Source: Lasiosphaeris hirsuta
Taxonomy: Eukaryota; Ascomycota; Sordariomycetes; Sordariales; Lasiosphaeriaceae
Length of the DNA: 64,000 nucleotides
Assembly (NCBI GenBank): GCA_030549175.1
Contig: JAUKUA010000002.1
Span: 2,108,001 to 2,172,000 of the forward strand
Reading direction: 5' to 3'
The notes under the pieces are model-generated. The model was not told the DNA's origin. It ran no database searches and worked only from the letters and a program-made list of their open reading frames with translations. Positions 1 to 11,122 of the stretch are shown one piece after another (position 1 is the first letter of the stretch; each line of letters opens with the position of its first letter). Position numbers and translations under genes: made by a program.

Positions 1-273
1 TCAGCCACCATCTCGGTACTCAACCGTTGCTAGCCATCATGGGTCATGGCCATGCAGCACCGGCAAGTATGCAGGAAAGCCGGCGCGGACGAATTATTGA
101 TATCTCGCTAGCTCCCTGCCTTCTTCGGGTATATTTGCTCTCCGGTCCAGGCTACGCCCTCGCCAACCCATTCTGTCCCGCTTCTCTTTGACAACGCGTG
201 TCTTGATTCCGGCGCCTAACCTCGAAGCCCTTGCCTGCAGTAACTCGACAGGCGCTTCATTCTCTTGTCCATC
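1..273. other. Upstream region of the first gene; no gene seen
   Basis: No convincing coding sequence is visible. The stretch probably holds the promoter and 5' UTR of the secreted-protein gene that starts at 274, or the end of a neighbour outside the window. Confidence 0.5.
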
Positions 274-2031
274 ATGTTGGGTCAAGCCCAAGGCTGGGCC
301 GTCAGCCCCAGAAACATACTGGCTGCACTCCCCATGGCTCTGGCCGTCAATGCCGCCGTGCTGCAGCGAGCCCCGACCATTTCAGACAAGGCGTGTATTG
401 ATATTGACAATGTCAACCCCGGCGCTGGTCGCTTCGGATTCCCATCGGTAAATGCCCCCTATCCCAACCCCTGTCTCAATCATCTTGCCATGGCATCCAG
501 CCATAGATCTGACTTGTGTTTGATCCCCTGAGCAGTGGAGAACATCCGACAACCCCAACTGCAAGCCCGTGTTCAGCCTTGACAGGAATGGCGAATGCTT
601 CAGCCACCTCAACCCCGGCAACGAGTGCAACTCGTTTTGCCAGGTGAGCAGCACAGTAAGTTCACCCTCCGCGCCAACCAGCGGTTTCCGAGTTTACTCA
701 CTGTGCTGTCACAGTGGCACTATGGTAAACCAATCGATTTGATGCACGGCGAGATCTGCCAAGTGGGCGATGACTGCGGGCGGAGCTTTTCATACTCGGA
801 AAACATGGGCAAGGCGGCCACCAATGACTTATCCAACACGTATGGCGAAACAGAGACAAACACGGTGACGACCAAGCTGGGTTTCAGCTTGGGCCTCAAA
901 ATTCCGTTGGGCAAGTTTGATCTCTCGGGGAGCAGTATGCCTTCGGGTGTTGACTTGCTTGGCGGCGGCGGCGGCGGCCCAGGCTCCGCAGCGGGAGCTG
1001 GGGCACCAGTTGTACCACCACTCAGAGCAAGAAGCCTCGATTTCGGTATGACATTGGATATTTCGCATACCTGGTCACTGGCCATCAACAAGCAACACAG
1101 CTTTGGCGTCAGCAACTCGACCTCCTGGGGCGTTACCATCGGGCAGAGTGAAAGTTTGACCAAGCCTGCCTATGCCAAAAACTACTGTGGAGGCTGGTTT
1201 GCGGTGCCAATCATGGGACTGTAAGTGAATACTTCCCTTAATCGACGTGTGGTCAGCCCCCAGCCCTGACCTTTTCACACAGGAGCTGTGGCCGGGGCTC
1301 GCACGGCACCTTGAAGCGAAACAGCAGAGACAACTATCAGTGCGCTCTTGAGCCCGGGTCGGCCGCGTTCGGGCACTGCTTTGACTACACCTTCCTCGAC
1401 CCTATAAAGGCCAACCAAACGAGATCCCAGATGGTCTACGTCTTACGGGATTGTCAGCATGGCTATATTCTCCCTGGAGAGTGGCAGCATCCAGCATTTG
1501 CAAACAGCTTCTGGGCTGGAGACTACGTCAGCGACCATGTCATGAGATTTGGCTACGAAAATCTGCCCGCAGCTGTCCAAAAGCCCCTCGATGACAGCTG
1601 GATAGAGCAGAGACATGCCTTTGAGTTCACAAGAGAGCTCGGCCCAAAAGACCACACGATTGAGGTTTGCGGCCGGGGCGGCTACTGCGCTCGCCACAAG
1701 GTAACACCTGGAAACTGCTGTAAGTCACCTGATTCCTTGTCCTCGACATTATAGGGAAGGACGCTGGCTAATGACACCTCTTTTTGCCTCAGATAACTTC
1801 CCACGCGGCTACTCTGGCAGTAAGGCGGCCCACCTTGTGTCAGCCAAGACGGAGCGAGACAACTGCTGTGTTCTGTTCAGCCGGTCTGAGTGCCATGGAA
1901 TCGCTCAGGTCGTCAAGGGTAACCTCACAGCCAGCGACCTCGTAGCGGCGGGGTTTGAGGGTCATGCGCATAGCATGGTGTGCAACGTCGACGAGTACTG
2001 CAACCCGAATCGACTTGAAGCCACCGCTTGA
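274..2031 (+). CDS. Secreted Cys-rich protein of unknown function, five exons
   Basis: I do not recognise the family. The proposed exons are 274-447, 536-643, 715-1220, 1283-1719 and 1793-2031, joined by consensus GT-AG introns, giving about 487 residues. The start at 274 precedes a hydrophobic stretch (LAALPMALAVNAAVL), a plausible signal peptide, so the product is probably extracellular. Many paired cysteines, about 16 or more, fit a disulfide-stabilised protein. The middle, residues ~120-250, has alternating polar/hydrophobic Ser/Thr-rich segments that look beta-rich, broken by a six-glycine run at ~177-182 and an Ala/Gly/Pro linker. The C-terminal half has conserved-looking Cys, Trp and aromatic positions. 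The last exon starts with Tyr-Asn-Phe-Pro and ends NRLEATA. Transcription is away from the window edge, tail to tail with the amidohydrolase. A secreted effector or cell-surface role is possible, but nothing in the sequence proves it. Confidence 0.72.
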
Positions 2032-2488
2032 GCATCTTGGCTGAAGATTCAGCCTCTGGTACAAATGGTTCGGAGTGTGTTGGGCGTTTGTGGTTGGTAA
2101 TATGGCTTTGACTGGAACGGGATCATCGGCTTCTGTTTACTAGTTAGTTTTGGGTATTCGTGATGGTAGTGTACTGCCCGCTCAATTTCCCTGGGTAGCA
2201 GTATCTACTCAAACTATCAAGTTATCTCCTTGCTAGTATGATAATGGCTGATGGTCTTTTGAACATTACATCTGTGCCTTGACGACGTGCACAGTGGTAC
2301 CAAACGATGCCTACCAATGCCACCATCTCAGAATCCATCATCCCCCAGGCTAGGGTAGCCAAAAGCCACGGGCAAGAGAGGTGGAAGGCCGTAAAAATCG
2401 ACAACCCATACGACGTATTTGATATTGCCCAGATGCGTGCTGGTCGCCCAGTGTGATTCCGCGAAGGTTAAGGCACTACTTGAGGCCA
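2032..2488. other. Convergent intergenic region
   Basis: This holds the 3' UTRs of two convergent genes. No coding, RNA or repeat feature is evident. Confidence 0.5.
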
Positions 2489-3487
2489 TCACTCCGGTAC
2501 TTTTACCCCAAGGAGCTTCTGGGCATTCTCGTATGCGATGGCCCTCAGTTGCTCTTCGCTCACCAAGCCACTTTGCTCCAGCTCCTCTATCCACTCCAGG
2601 CCAACCTCGTTTCTCTGGAACGGATAGTCAACGCTGTACAGGATGTGGTCAAGCTTGGTGTTGGCCAATATGCACCGCAAAGGATCGATGCTCCATACGC
2701 CGCTTGTCGTAATCCAGATATTCTCATCATAGACGGTCCTAAAATCCCGCCGAAACTCCCCCCACCTGCGGCTCAGCACCTGGATCCGCTGCAGCATGAA
2801 GGGAATCGTCTCCCCCATATGCCCAATCACAATCTTGAGTTTTGGCCGTCTATCAAACAGGCCCGAGGCAAACAACCTCAGCACATGCAGTGCCGTCTCG
2901 GTGTGCCAACTCAGGCCACTCGAGCTCATGCTTATGGCCGCAGCGCCGCTAAAGTTGCCCTCAAACCTTGCCGCCATGTCCCCGCTGGGCCAGCTCGGAT
3001 GCAGGTACACGGGAACACCCAGCTCCTCTGCCGCCTGCCACCAAACATCGTACTCGTCGCCCTCAAAGAAGCGCCCGTCATTGTGGTTATCCACCAGGGC
3101 CCCGACAAAGCCCAGCTCGCCCACGGCGCGACGCAGCTCGGCAGCGGCCTCGGCGGGATGACCCATGGGCGCAACGGCGAAGCCCGCAAACCGGCTCTTG
3201 CCCGCCGCCCCGCCAGCCCGGATCTCCTCGGCCTTGATGGCGGCGGCCAACTGGTCATTGGCGGCACGACATGCATCGGGGAAGGGCGAGAGTCCCGGGG
3301 CGTGGCTGACGACTTGGAGCGACACCTTACCGGTATCCATGTCGCGCTGGCGCAGGGCCCCGAGGTCACGCAGCTTGTCGTGGATTCCGGGCACGTTTTT
3401 GAGCTGCTCCGAGTAGCTCTGCTTGAGGATGTCTGGCACGGCTGACGAGAAGAAGTGCTCTTCGAGGGTGATCAAGGGGGGTGTCAT
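2489..3487 (-). CDS. Amidohydrolase-2 family decarboxylase/hydrolase
   Basis: An intact single-exon gene of 332 residues, the usual length for the ACMSD-like amidohydrolase_2 family, which includes 2,3-dihydroxybenzoate and gamma-resorcylate decarboxylases. Visible family motifs are TLEEHF at the N terminus (the E-x-H metal site), HPSWPSG mid-protein (metal His), GHMGETIPF, and SVDYPF near the C terminus (catalytic Asp). These proteins fold as TIM barrels, bind one divalent metal and act in the cytosol on aromatic carboxylic acids. Exact substrate cannot be read from the sequence; a nonoxidative benzoate-type decarboxylase is the best guess. It is divergent from the bL36m gene, with 380 nt between starts. 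Confidence 0.9.
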   Translation of the reverse strand: MTPPLITLEEHFFSSAVPDILKQSYSEQLKNVPGIHDKLRDLGALRQRDMDTGKVSLQVVSHAPGLSPFPDACRAANDQLAAAIKAEEIRAGGAAGKSRFAGFAVAPMGHPAEAAAELRRAVGELGFVGALVDNHNDGRFFEGDEYDVWWQAAEELGVPVYLHPSWPSGDMAARFEGNFSGAAAISMSSSGLSWHTETALHVLRLFASGLFDRRPKLKIVIGHMGETIPFMLQRIQVLSRRWGEFRRDFRTVYDENIWITTSGVWSIDPLRCILANTKLDHILYSVDYPFQRNEVGLEWIEELEQSGLVSEEQLRAIAYENAQKLLGVKVPE

Positions 3488-3867
3488 TTTGGAGGGAATT
3501 GTTCTTGGTCCGTCAAAGATGGATATTTTGCATAAATTACCTGTATATTATCAATTCGAAGTTTTGGGTGAGAGTCGGATTGAATGACCCGAGGATTCCG
3601 AGTCCGGCTGGAAGTTGGGCTGTCATCGTGTCATTGATAGCAGTAAACGGTTGATTGATAGGGATCGTTGCATCGCAGCCCAAAAGGTAATCAAGGGTTA
3701 GGGTTAAGCCGGGCTTGAAATCAGCACCACGTGACAACGCTAAAGCTCTGGAAACCTCAGTCTTTTGAACTTGGAGATTCCGCTTGGGATCACCAGATCC
3801 AGCGCTGCAAAACCACACGACCGACCGACGCGGGTCTCACCACCACCACTCCACACACACAGCCAAA
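3488..3867. promoter_or_regulatory. Shared divergent promoter, amidohydrolase / bL36m
   Basis: A 380-nt divergent promoter region. It contains a tandem TTAGGG element at 3694-3708, described separately. The 30 nt before the bL36m start are rich in CAC repeats, typical of a fungal leader. Confidence 0.55.
3694..3708. promoter_or_regulatory. Telobox-like tandem TTAGGG element upstream of bL36m
   Basis: The sequence AGGGTTAGGGTTAA holds two head-to-tail TTAGGG-type units, about 165 nt upstream of the bL36m start. Telobox elements (AAACCCTAA/TTAGGGTTT) bound by Tbf1/Teb-type Myb factors are known in ribosomal-protein and translation-factor promoters of fungi and plants. Single matches also occur upstream of uS5 and eEF1B in this window. 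Function here is inferred. Confidence 0.5.
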
Positions 3868-4452
3868 ATGGCGGGCCTCCCGATCCTCTCGCAGACCGCC
3901 CGATCCGGCGCATTGGCGACTCGATCGCTCGCCGCCTCGATGCGCGCCCTCTCCCTCGCCGCGAATTCGTCGACCCCGACTGCCGCCCTGACTTCGGCCT
4001 CCAACACCAAGTCGCCAGTCCAACCAGCTTCCGCCGCCCTGTCGAGCCTGCCCCGGCAGCAGACCCGGTCCCTCTCGCAGAGCATCCTCTCGATCCACCA
4101 CACATGCAAGCACTCCCACGCGCACTCTTGCTCCACGAGGCCCACGATACCCGCCAATGCCGCCGAGCCCGGTGTCGTTACGAAGAGCGTGCAGATACAG
4201 CAGAAGAGGGGGATGAAGATTAACAGTGCTATTCGAAAGCGGTGCGAGCATTGCAAGGTGAGCTTTACTCTCAATTCTTCGGGTTTATAGTCCGAATTGG
4301 CCCCCACCAGTACATCACGCTGACTTGGAGCTTCTCCCTGCCTGCAGATTGTCCGACGAAAGGCAGACAAGCGGCGCGTAGGCTACCTCTATGTTATATG
4401 TCCCGCCAACCCAAGGCACAAGCAGCGCCAGGGATTTGTGAAGTCGAGGTGA
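3868..4452 (+). CDS. RTC6: Mitochondrial large-subunit ribosomal protein bL36m
   Basis: Two exons, 3868-4257 and 4348-4452, encode about 164 residues. The C-terminal ~45 residues are the whole bL36 domain: KRGMKINSAIRKRCEHCK, then the second exon IVRRKADKRRVGYLYVIC and PANPRHKQRQG. The Cys-x2-Cys ... Cys-x4-His set matches the bL36 zinc ribbon. The first ~110 residues are rich in Ala, Ser, Arg and Thr with almost no acidic residues, as expected for a mitochondrial targeting presequence that is removed. The 90-nt intron interrupts directly after the first CxxC pair. The start at 3868 (AAAATGG) begins a good presequence; an open frame extends upstream to 3784 but lacks need. bL36m sits in the mitoribosome peptidyl-transferase region. 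Confidence 0.92.
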
Positions 4453-5597
4453 GCCAAGCGACGGGCTGCGGCTCGGAGGACCCGGCGGACTTGTATGATA
4501 CGTGTGCGGGCATTTTGTTTAGCACTGGGAAGGGCAGCAACTCAAAACAAAGGTCAATTGTACAAAGCACTATTTGCACCAAACTACTTGGAGATTGACA
4601 TCTAGATCACGGCATGCATGGGACGGGGGATCACACGGACGGCAGCAAAAGAAACGGCGCCCATTTAGACCAGGTAACGAGCGGGGCTACGTTATTAAAG
4701 CCCAGAAATATACCTCTCCATGCTCTCCCACTCCGTTTTGCCCGTTGACAGCAGGTATCGGATGTGGCTCTTGTATGTGTCAGTGCTAATAGCCGCACTG
4801 GGGGGAGAGGCAGAAAACCAACAAGGTCTGTGACTCCGCGATGTCTCTCGAACTCCTCGCGCGCAAACCGTCTTGTCTCGGTTTTCGTCGTCGGGTCCCG
4901 TATCTCGCGTGTGCCTCGGAGTATGGTTCGATAAAAGGACAGGACTCGCGCCCGCTGAAGGAACTGTCGGGCTTGGTCAATTCAACTATTGGGCTGCGGA
5001 GTGGGTGAAGAGACAACATACATGCTCCAGGCTCAGCGCTGGCTTGAGTCGGGATCGCGGGCCTGTCGCATAGGTGCGAAGGAGGCGTAACGCCAAGGGC
5101 AGGGAATAGGGGCGCATCAGCCGGAGCTGGAAGTGTGCAATTGATCTAGGAAAGCATTGGTGGCTCCAGCTTGCCCAATCCTTCCGTAGCTTCTTCAATT
5201 GCCGACAGCAGGTGCAGATGCGATGTGCAGCAGTCGGACAGCTTATTACGATTACACGAGTTGAGAGTTGGTAGCTCCAATTGAGTTTGAGCGTGCCAAG
5301 GGAAGCCCGATCGTCCGCCTAGCGGAAAATTCAGCCCCCGGCAAGAGCTTCACGTCATTCCCAATCACGACAAGCCAATCGGCAGGACAGCTGCAGGGCC
5401 CCCCCTTACATCGGGGACGCGACCCGCGGCCTGCGTCTCAATCTCAACTCCTCGGTGTGCAGGTGCCGTGTCTCATTCTCCGTCTTCCCAAGCAGCCTTT
5501 TGGCGGCATGACTTGATATTGTCGGTTTTTACCTTATTGAAGAAGGTTCTGTAGAGATAATACATGCCAGTACCAGTCTTATGAGCGTGCTCCTACA
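4453..5597. other. Intergenic region, no gene seen
   Basis: Between bL36m and NAA40. Short open frames occur on both strands, but none has family motifs, codon bias or splice structure that would support a gene. It presumably holds the 3' UTR of bL36m and the promoter of NAA40. Confidence 0.45.
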
Positions 5598-6572
5598 ATG
5601 ACACCCAAGAGGAAGCGGGCCCCCCCAAACCCGCTGGAACTGGCAAACAAAAAGAGCGACGAGCAGTTCATCGCCGATTATTTGCAGCCTGGGTGAGCAT
5701 TACCTTACCTCAACTCCCGCCTTCGTGTTCTCGAGTTCCTTGAATCACTTGAGTCCCTTTTCGCCCCATCGTATCGGAACAAACTGAAGTCACACCAGAC
5801 AAACTTCGCTCCGTCACATCACCACAGCCAGTACTTGCACGACTCGCTATTAATAAGACGTTGCTGACACTGGTCATTAAAATCCCAGGACCAAGGACTC
5901 CCCCTGGATCACCAAATGGACACATCCGCGAACAAGTGTCGCATACAGCATCAGGCTGGCAGGCCCTGGCCGTCTGAGCGAGGACGAACTGCGTGCGTGC
6001 TTCAGCTTGATCGAGGAAACCAGCCGCCAGGACTACGAAAGCTCGGCCGCGAGATGGCATCCGGCAAAAAAGCTCAAGGAGATGGCTTCCCCGGATCTGC
6101 GGTACATCCTCGTGCGCGATCAGGAGACCCACACCATCCGGGGCTTCACCTCGCTGATGCCCACCTACGAAGAGGGCCAGCCCGTCATCTACTGCTATGA
6201 GATTCACCTCAAACCGGAGCTCCAGGGGTAGAGCACCATCCATTGAACACTTGCCCAGCCTTCTCCTCCCCCCAAGACCGAGATCGACGGCAGCTGACCG
6301 ACGCCCGCAGGACCGGGCTTGGCTCCCTTCTTATGAGCTTCCACACCACTGTGGCTGCCAACATCCCAATAGTAACCAAGGTTATGCTGACCTGCTTCCT
6401 GGCGAATCAGCGCGGGGTCGCTTTCTACTCGCGGTTAGGTTTCGAGAAAGATGAAATCTCACCCGTCCCCAGGAAGCTGCGCTATGGGAAGGTCTTTACC
6501 CCAGACTATGTCATCATGAGCAAGAGGGTACGATCAGATGAACCAGAAGATGATAGCAAACCGCCCGAATAA
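5598..6572 (+). CDS. NAA40: N-alpha-acetyltransferase 40 (NatD), histone H4/H2A N-terminal acetylation
   Basis: Exons 5598-5692, 5889-6227 and 6311-6572 encode about 231 residues, the family length. NatD (Naa40; yeast Nat4) transfers acetyl from acetyl-CoA to the N-terminal Ser of histones H4 and H2A. The N terminus is Lys/Arg-rich (TPKRKRAPPNP). The GNAT core follows: RYILVRD and YCYEIHLKPELQG strands, then TGLGSLLM, the acetyl-CoA pyrophosphate loop (Q/R-x-x-G-x-G/A pattern), then TKVMLTCFLANQRGVAFYSRLGF, the classical last GNAT motif, and the NatD-typical PDYVIMSK end. Both introns are phase 2 and fall within glycine codons. Predicted nucleocytoplasmic. The C-terminal tail is acidic (DEPEDD). 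Confidence 0.93.
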
Positions 6573-7609
6573 CGAGCTGGTGGCCCGTGCCCCGTGTTTT
6601 TGGGCTCACCACCACCACCACCATCCGCACTCAACCGGCAAGGGGTCAAGGGGGGAGGGCTAATACCAGGGTTGAGGCATGAGGTGTAAGATGGGGTGAA
6701 TCCTGCCGCAACCGGGGTCTGGTAAGCTCAGCCACATCTGCCTCAACCGCACATGGCTCCAAGAGGGCAAAAGGGCGGGTATTTAGCAGACGGCTAAATT
6801 GTCCAGATATTTTGGGCCGTCTGCGCCTTACACCTCGCTCTTTTTATCACTGGTATTATTTTCATCCCTCTTGGCGTCTATTTTGGCTGTGGGTATGGGG
6901 AACAGGATTAGGCCAAGGTCTCGGCCGTGGCAGTTCACTGAAGCTCTCCTTGGCCGCGCCATAACACGACTTGCGTGCCCTACAAGCGCTCTGGTGATAG
7001 CAGCCTCCACACTTCCCAATCGAGCAATAAATATGGAACAACGACGATTCGAGCCCGCATGTGCAGTACCGGCCGTGATATTACCGGGCTGCTTGGCCTG
7101 TAGATCAGCCCTTGGCGAGGGCACAGTCGTCCAGCACTGACCTTTGTGCTTCCCTGCCTTGTGCCTCCCTTCCCCCCTGGATCGAACCTCTATCCGTCTC
7201 TCGGGCCTGACTAATAAGTTAATTTTGCCCTTCATGTGGTCCCGGCGCCAGCTGCCCTTGACAATTCCTGTCTTACATGCGTCCAGCTCACTGCATTGAG
7301 TGTGGGAGACAGTCCGGTCTTGGAACTGGAGATCGAGGAGGCTATGTCCGGTCGTGGCCGTGATGGTGGTGTTGAAGCTACGACAGGGGTCGTCTCTGCA
7401 CCAGACGATGCCCTCCTCTCCGTCTCTACATAAACCCCTGCCTCAAGCGTCGATAGTGGTGTTGTCTTCCTATTCTCCATTCCATTTATCAGCACACTCT
7501 CCAGTCAGTCTCTACCAAAGCCATTAAACACACACCGTTCTCAATCTTCAGCAACATCAGTCTCCAATCTTTCCACCAGAACAAACCCATCCCACATCAC
7601 CCAGACGCA
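6573..7609. promoter_or_regulatory. Long upstream region of the PLAC8 gene
   Basis: No gene found. The last ~130 nt before 7610 are C/A-rich with CATCAC-type repeats and no G-rich stretches, as in fungal leaders. A short CAC repeat lies at 6608-6628. Confidence 0.4.
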
Positions 7610-8309
7610 ATGGCTCCCCAGACATCCACCAAGACTACCGCCGCCGCCGCCGCCGCCGGAAGCTGGCAAACCTCCTTCTGGAAGTTCGCCCCCGGCTCCA
7701 GCTTCATCAACTCCATCTTCTGCCCCTGCATCCGTAAGCCTCCCCGCCTCCTTTTCTTACCCCATCCAACCAACTAACATGCCCACCCTAGTCTATGGCC
7801 AAACCAACGACCGCCTGCATGCCTCAGACAAGGTCGATGCCAAGGATAAGGACAAGCAGAGCAACGGCTGCGTGCCCTTCGCCATCTTCCAGATCGCCGT
7901 GCCCAACGGCGGCTTCTACCACCTGATGCAGCAGCGGCGCGAGATCCGGGCGCGCTACAACATTGCGGGCAACGCGGCCGTCGACTGCCTGGCCTCCTTT
8001 TTCTGCATGTGCTGCGTGCAGGTGCAGGCCGACGAGGAGGTCAAGCTGCGGGAGGCGGCAGCGGCTGCCGCCAACAAGGCGGGCCCCGTGTCCGAGGGCT
8101 ACAAAGCCTCGGAGGCCATGTCGGTCACGACGACGGCGACGGCAACTGAGGGCGAGGCCAAGAAGGAGGAGACCAAGGAGGTCAAGAAGCCAGAGGATAA
8201 GAAGGAGGAGACCAAGGAGGTCAAGAAGCCAGAGGAGAAGGAGGAGGTCAAGAAGGAGGCGGAGAAGGAGGAGGCAGAGGAGAAGGAGAAGGCTGAGGAG
8301 AAGAAGTAA
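7610..8309 (+). CDS. PLAC8-domain Cys-rich protein with Lys/Glu-rich tail
   Basis: Exons 7610-7733 and 7792-8309 give about 213 residues. The core reads FWKFAPGSSFINSIFCPCI then LYGQTNDRL, matching the PLAC8 pattern (C-P-C near a Y/F-G-x-x-x-x-R motif), with later CVPFAIFQ and a SFFCMCCVQVQ segment. Fungal PLAC8 proteins are small, usually membrane-associated or cytoplasmic, and of poorly known role; relatives include plant cadmium-resistance and fruit-weight proteins. An alanine run lies near residues 12-17. The last ~55 residues are a highly charged Lys/Glu repeat with two near-identical copies of KKEETKEVKKPE, likely helical or disordered. The 58-nt intron splits the CPCIL motif in phase 1. 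Confidence 0.85.
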
Positions 8310-8966
8310 ACGGTAATGGTGGACGTTTTCCTATCTGTCTGAGCGATTGGTTGCATAATTGTGCTTGGTTTCACTGCATGAAGATGGAGTTTGGGCCATG
8401 GAATTTGGGTTTCTCGCGGCCTTAGTTTGTTTATACTGGCCTGTCAAAAATGGCCGCTGATAGTTGCTGCGAATACCCAATAATTTCCTATTTTTCAATT
8501 GGCTGGCTCGGTGCACAAAAAGCACGCATTGTTTTGAAGATATTTCTGAAGCTTCCAGAGAATGTCGGCCAAGGACTCGAAAAGGGGGGTGGATAGGGGG
8601 ATTGGGGCTAAGCCACAAACTGCTGCAGCAACAACATTGGTGCTGCTGCCACTGGCCGAGCAACCTTCAATGTATCAAATCAGCTGGATTCTGCTCACAT
8701 ACAATCTTGCCGTAAAATCGCCTAGATCGAGGCTAAGACAGCAAAAGAACACACTGGGACAAGTCAATTGTAAAATCACGAAATAGGGTAAATCACCCTG
8801 CAATGGTTTTATCTATAAGCCCATCGCTTCCCGACACGGGCGATCGTGCCAAGGGCGCGGTAAAATCCCAAATGTATGACACAGATCAGCTCGTGCAGCT
8901 ACAGAGTTTCCACCCCCGTCGTGATTCATGATGATTCGTAGCACGGCACCAAATCCCATCCCCAGC
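8310..8966. other. Convergent intergenic region
   Basis: This holds the 3' ends of the PLAC8 and eEF1B genes, which face each other. No further gene seen. Confidence 0.5.
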
Positions 8967-9979
8967 TTAAAGCTTCTGCATAGCAGCGATATCGCTGGAT
9001 TGGACATAGTCCTCGAAGCCGGCAATTTCCTCCTGGAGCTCATCGAGCGAGATCTTCTCGTCCTCGATGACCAGATTGATCTGGAGCTTCTTGATGCCGA
9101 AGCCCACAGGGACAAGCTTGGAAGCACCCCAGAGTAGACCATCCTTCTCAATTGAGCGGACAGACTCTTCGAGAGCCTTCATGTCGGTCTCATCGTCTAA
9201 GGTGTTTGTTAGCATCTTGATGCCCACTTTTCGAGTTTGTAGCTAGAGTGTAAACATACCCCAAGGCTTGACATCCATGGTGACAACAGACTTGGCGGCG
9301 ATCTTAGGCTTGGCCGACTTCTTCGCGCGGTACTCGGCCAGGCGCTCCTCACGGACGCGCGCCGCCTCGGCATCCTCCTCCTCGTCGTCATCACTGCCGA
9401 AAAGGTCGACATCCTCATCATCCTCCTCCTCCGGGGCCGGGGCCTTGGCGGGGTTGATGGTCAACTCAGACGCATCAGGGCCATAGACGGTGTAGGGCTT
9501 GCTGGCATCGCCAGTTAGGGTGGGAAACTCGTCCTCGTACGAGGCGATGTGCTTGTACCAGCGTGCGGCATTGGGGTACTTGGCGGCATCGGGGGAAGAC
9601 TTCAGGGCCTTGAAGACGGCGACATCAGCCTGTGAGGCGTTGAAGCTAGGCAGCGATAAGAGTCAGCGAGGTTGGGCCAGAGGACTCGATCGTGGACAAT
9701 AGTGACAGGAAAGCCAAGTCAGAGACGCAACAATATGCTGGGTGTGTAATCATTTGCAGTTCTTGACGCTGCTAAGAAACACGGACCATAGGGATCATCA
9801 TTCGAGGGAGGGGGGCAACAGTTTAAAAAGCTAGGAGAAGAACATACCCAGCGATGTACGAGCGGGTGAGGAGCCAGTTGTTGAGCACTAGGTCTCGTTA
9901 GATAATTGTCGCAGCGCGCGCAGGTAGGTGGTTCCTTACCGGTGAGACCGGCGTCAGTGAGAAGATCGGTGAAGCCCAT
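8967..9979 (-). CDS. EFB1: Translation elongation factor 1-beta (eEF1B-alpha)
   Basis: Read on the minus strand in four exons (9940-9979, 9848-9887, 9260-9645, 8967-9196), giving about 231 residues. eEF1B-alpha is the guanine-nucleotide exchange factor that reloads eEF1A with GTP. Domain order: GST-like N-terminal region ([20 protein letters not shown] and [15 protein letters not shown]), a long acidic linker ([20 protein letters not shown]), then the C-terminal exchange domain starting KPWDDETDM and ending [28 protein letters not shown] and KPWDDETDM are signature stretches. The first two exons are only 40 nt each. The second intron is phase 2 and the others phase 1. A telobox-like AAACCCTA lies about 200 nt upstream of the start. 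Confidence 0.96.
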
Positions 9980-10175
9980 ATTTGCTGATTTGGATTTGAG
10001 TTTGTGGTTTGAGGTGAGGGATGCGGTGGTGATGGCGGGAGAGGTGCTGTGAGAAGATTGGAAGCCGAAAGTTGTACAGATGGCGGGCAGCCCAAAGAAT
10101 GGCGGGGCTGAAAATCTTTCGACACAATCAACCCCAACACACAGGTCCCGCTCAGGCACTAGTGTCCTGAGGCAT

Positions 10176-10183
10176 AAACCCTA
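10176..10183. promoter_or_regulatory. Telobox-like AAACCCTA upstream of eEF1B
   Basis: One copy of AAACCCTA, about 197 nt upstream of the eEF1B start. A seven-base core of this kind is expected several times by chance in 64 kb, so the call rests on position upstream of a translation gene and on similar elements before bL36m and uS5. Confidence 0.35.
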
Positions 10184-10952
10184 CCCCTCCTTCCTCTCTC
10201 CTGCCCCTCCATTCACCATGGTGAATTCGGAGCGTCCAAAACCCCCTGGCCGAACCCACGGGCCACCCCGTCTTCAACACTGCATCTTGGGCTGGACTCC
10301 TCCCGAACTCCCTAACCCCATTCCATCCTCAGCTCAACTCGGCAGCTCGGCTGGAATCCAAGATCGACCGCAGGAGCATACCGCCACGACGCACGATCAC
10401 TCGGGTCCTGCCAATCGACCAGCCATGCATATTGCGCGGATTCCTGACGTTTTCTCATGCAACCCATCAAACGCAAAGCAAATACCTCTACTCTCAAGCT
10501 TTCGAGGTATTGAGGGGTTGAGTGTTGAGGCTTGGGCTCTCGTGTCAGTGGGATAGTGGCTGACAGGGGGTCTGGATTATCGCAAAAGCTGCTGGTCTTC
10601 AGCATCCCCTCCAATCTGCCATGACATCATTCGAGGTAACACAGCGCGTTGCGCTTCGACACAAAGGCATTTTTGGCTGCCATTTGACAGGCCAGACCGG
10701 ATTTGGGTCAAGGTCAAGGTTGCTCCTGATTGAAGTCTCATGAGGTCCCCTTTTTTTAGCCTAACACACCACGTCATCCTATATGCTCTCCTGCCCAACA
10801 TATTATTTCCCATACTTGTTAGCCAAGCTAGGGCAAGAGGGCAAGCATGGCCAACAATGAATGCTTCCGCGTCAGTTGATGCAAGGCTATGGCCCTCTGG
10901 CCCAGCACCAGTAGATAAATTCCGGTTGCGTTCACATCAGCCCACCCTCCTA

Positions 10953-10999
10953 CTCTCTCTCTCTCTCCCTCCCTCTCTCTCTCCCTCTTTCTCTGCATT
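10953..10999. repeat. CT-rich microsatellite in the MARVEL-gene promoter
   Basis: An almost pure pyrimidine stretch of CT and CCT units, about 125-170 nt upstream of the MARVEL-gene start. Such CT tracts are common core-promoter elements of highly expressed fungal genes, and transcription often starts just after them. Confidence 0.7.
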
Positions 11000-11122
11000 C
11001 CGCGCCCTGTTACGTTATCCTGTATTTTAAAGCACACCTTCTCCCTCTTCATCCGCTACGCAGTGTGAGCAATTCCTTCCCAACCAACCTTCCCCACGGA
11101 ATACACAGCACACAGGACCAAA

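Larger units (their letters stand above)
9980..11122. promoter_or_regulatory. Divergent promoter region, eEF1B / MARVEL protein
   Basis: No gene found. It holds a telobox-like AAACCCTA at 10176-10183 (eEF1B side) and a pyrimidine CT repeat at 10953-10999 (MARVEL side). Confidence 0.45.

Noticed and set aside
2453..3445. 330-codon open frame antisense to the amidohydrolase
   Set aside because: The minus-strand frame has all family motifs; the plus-strand one has none.
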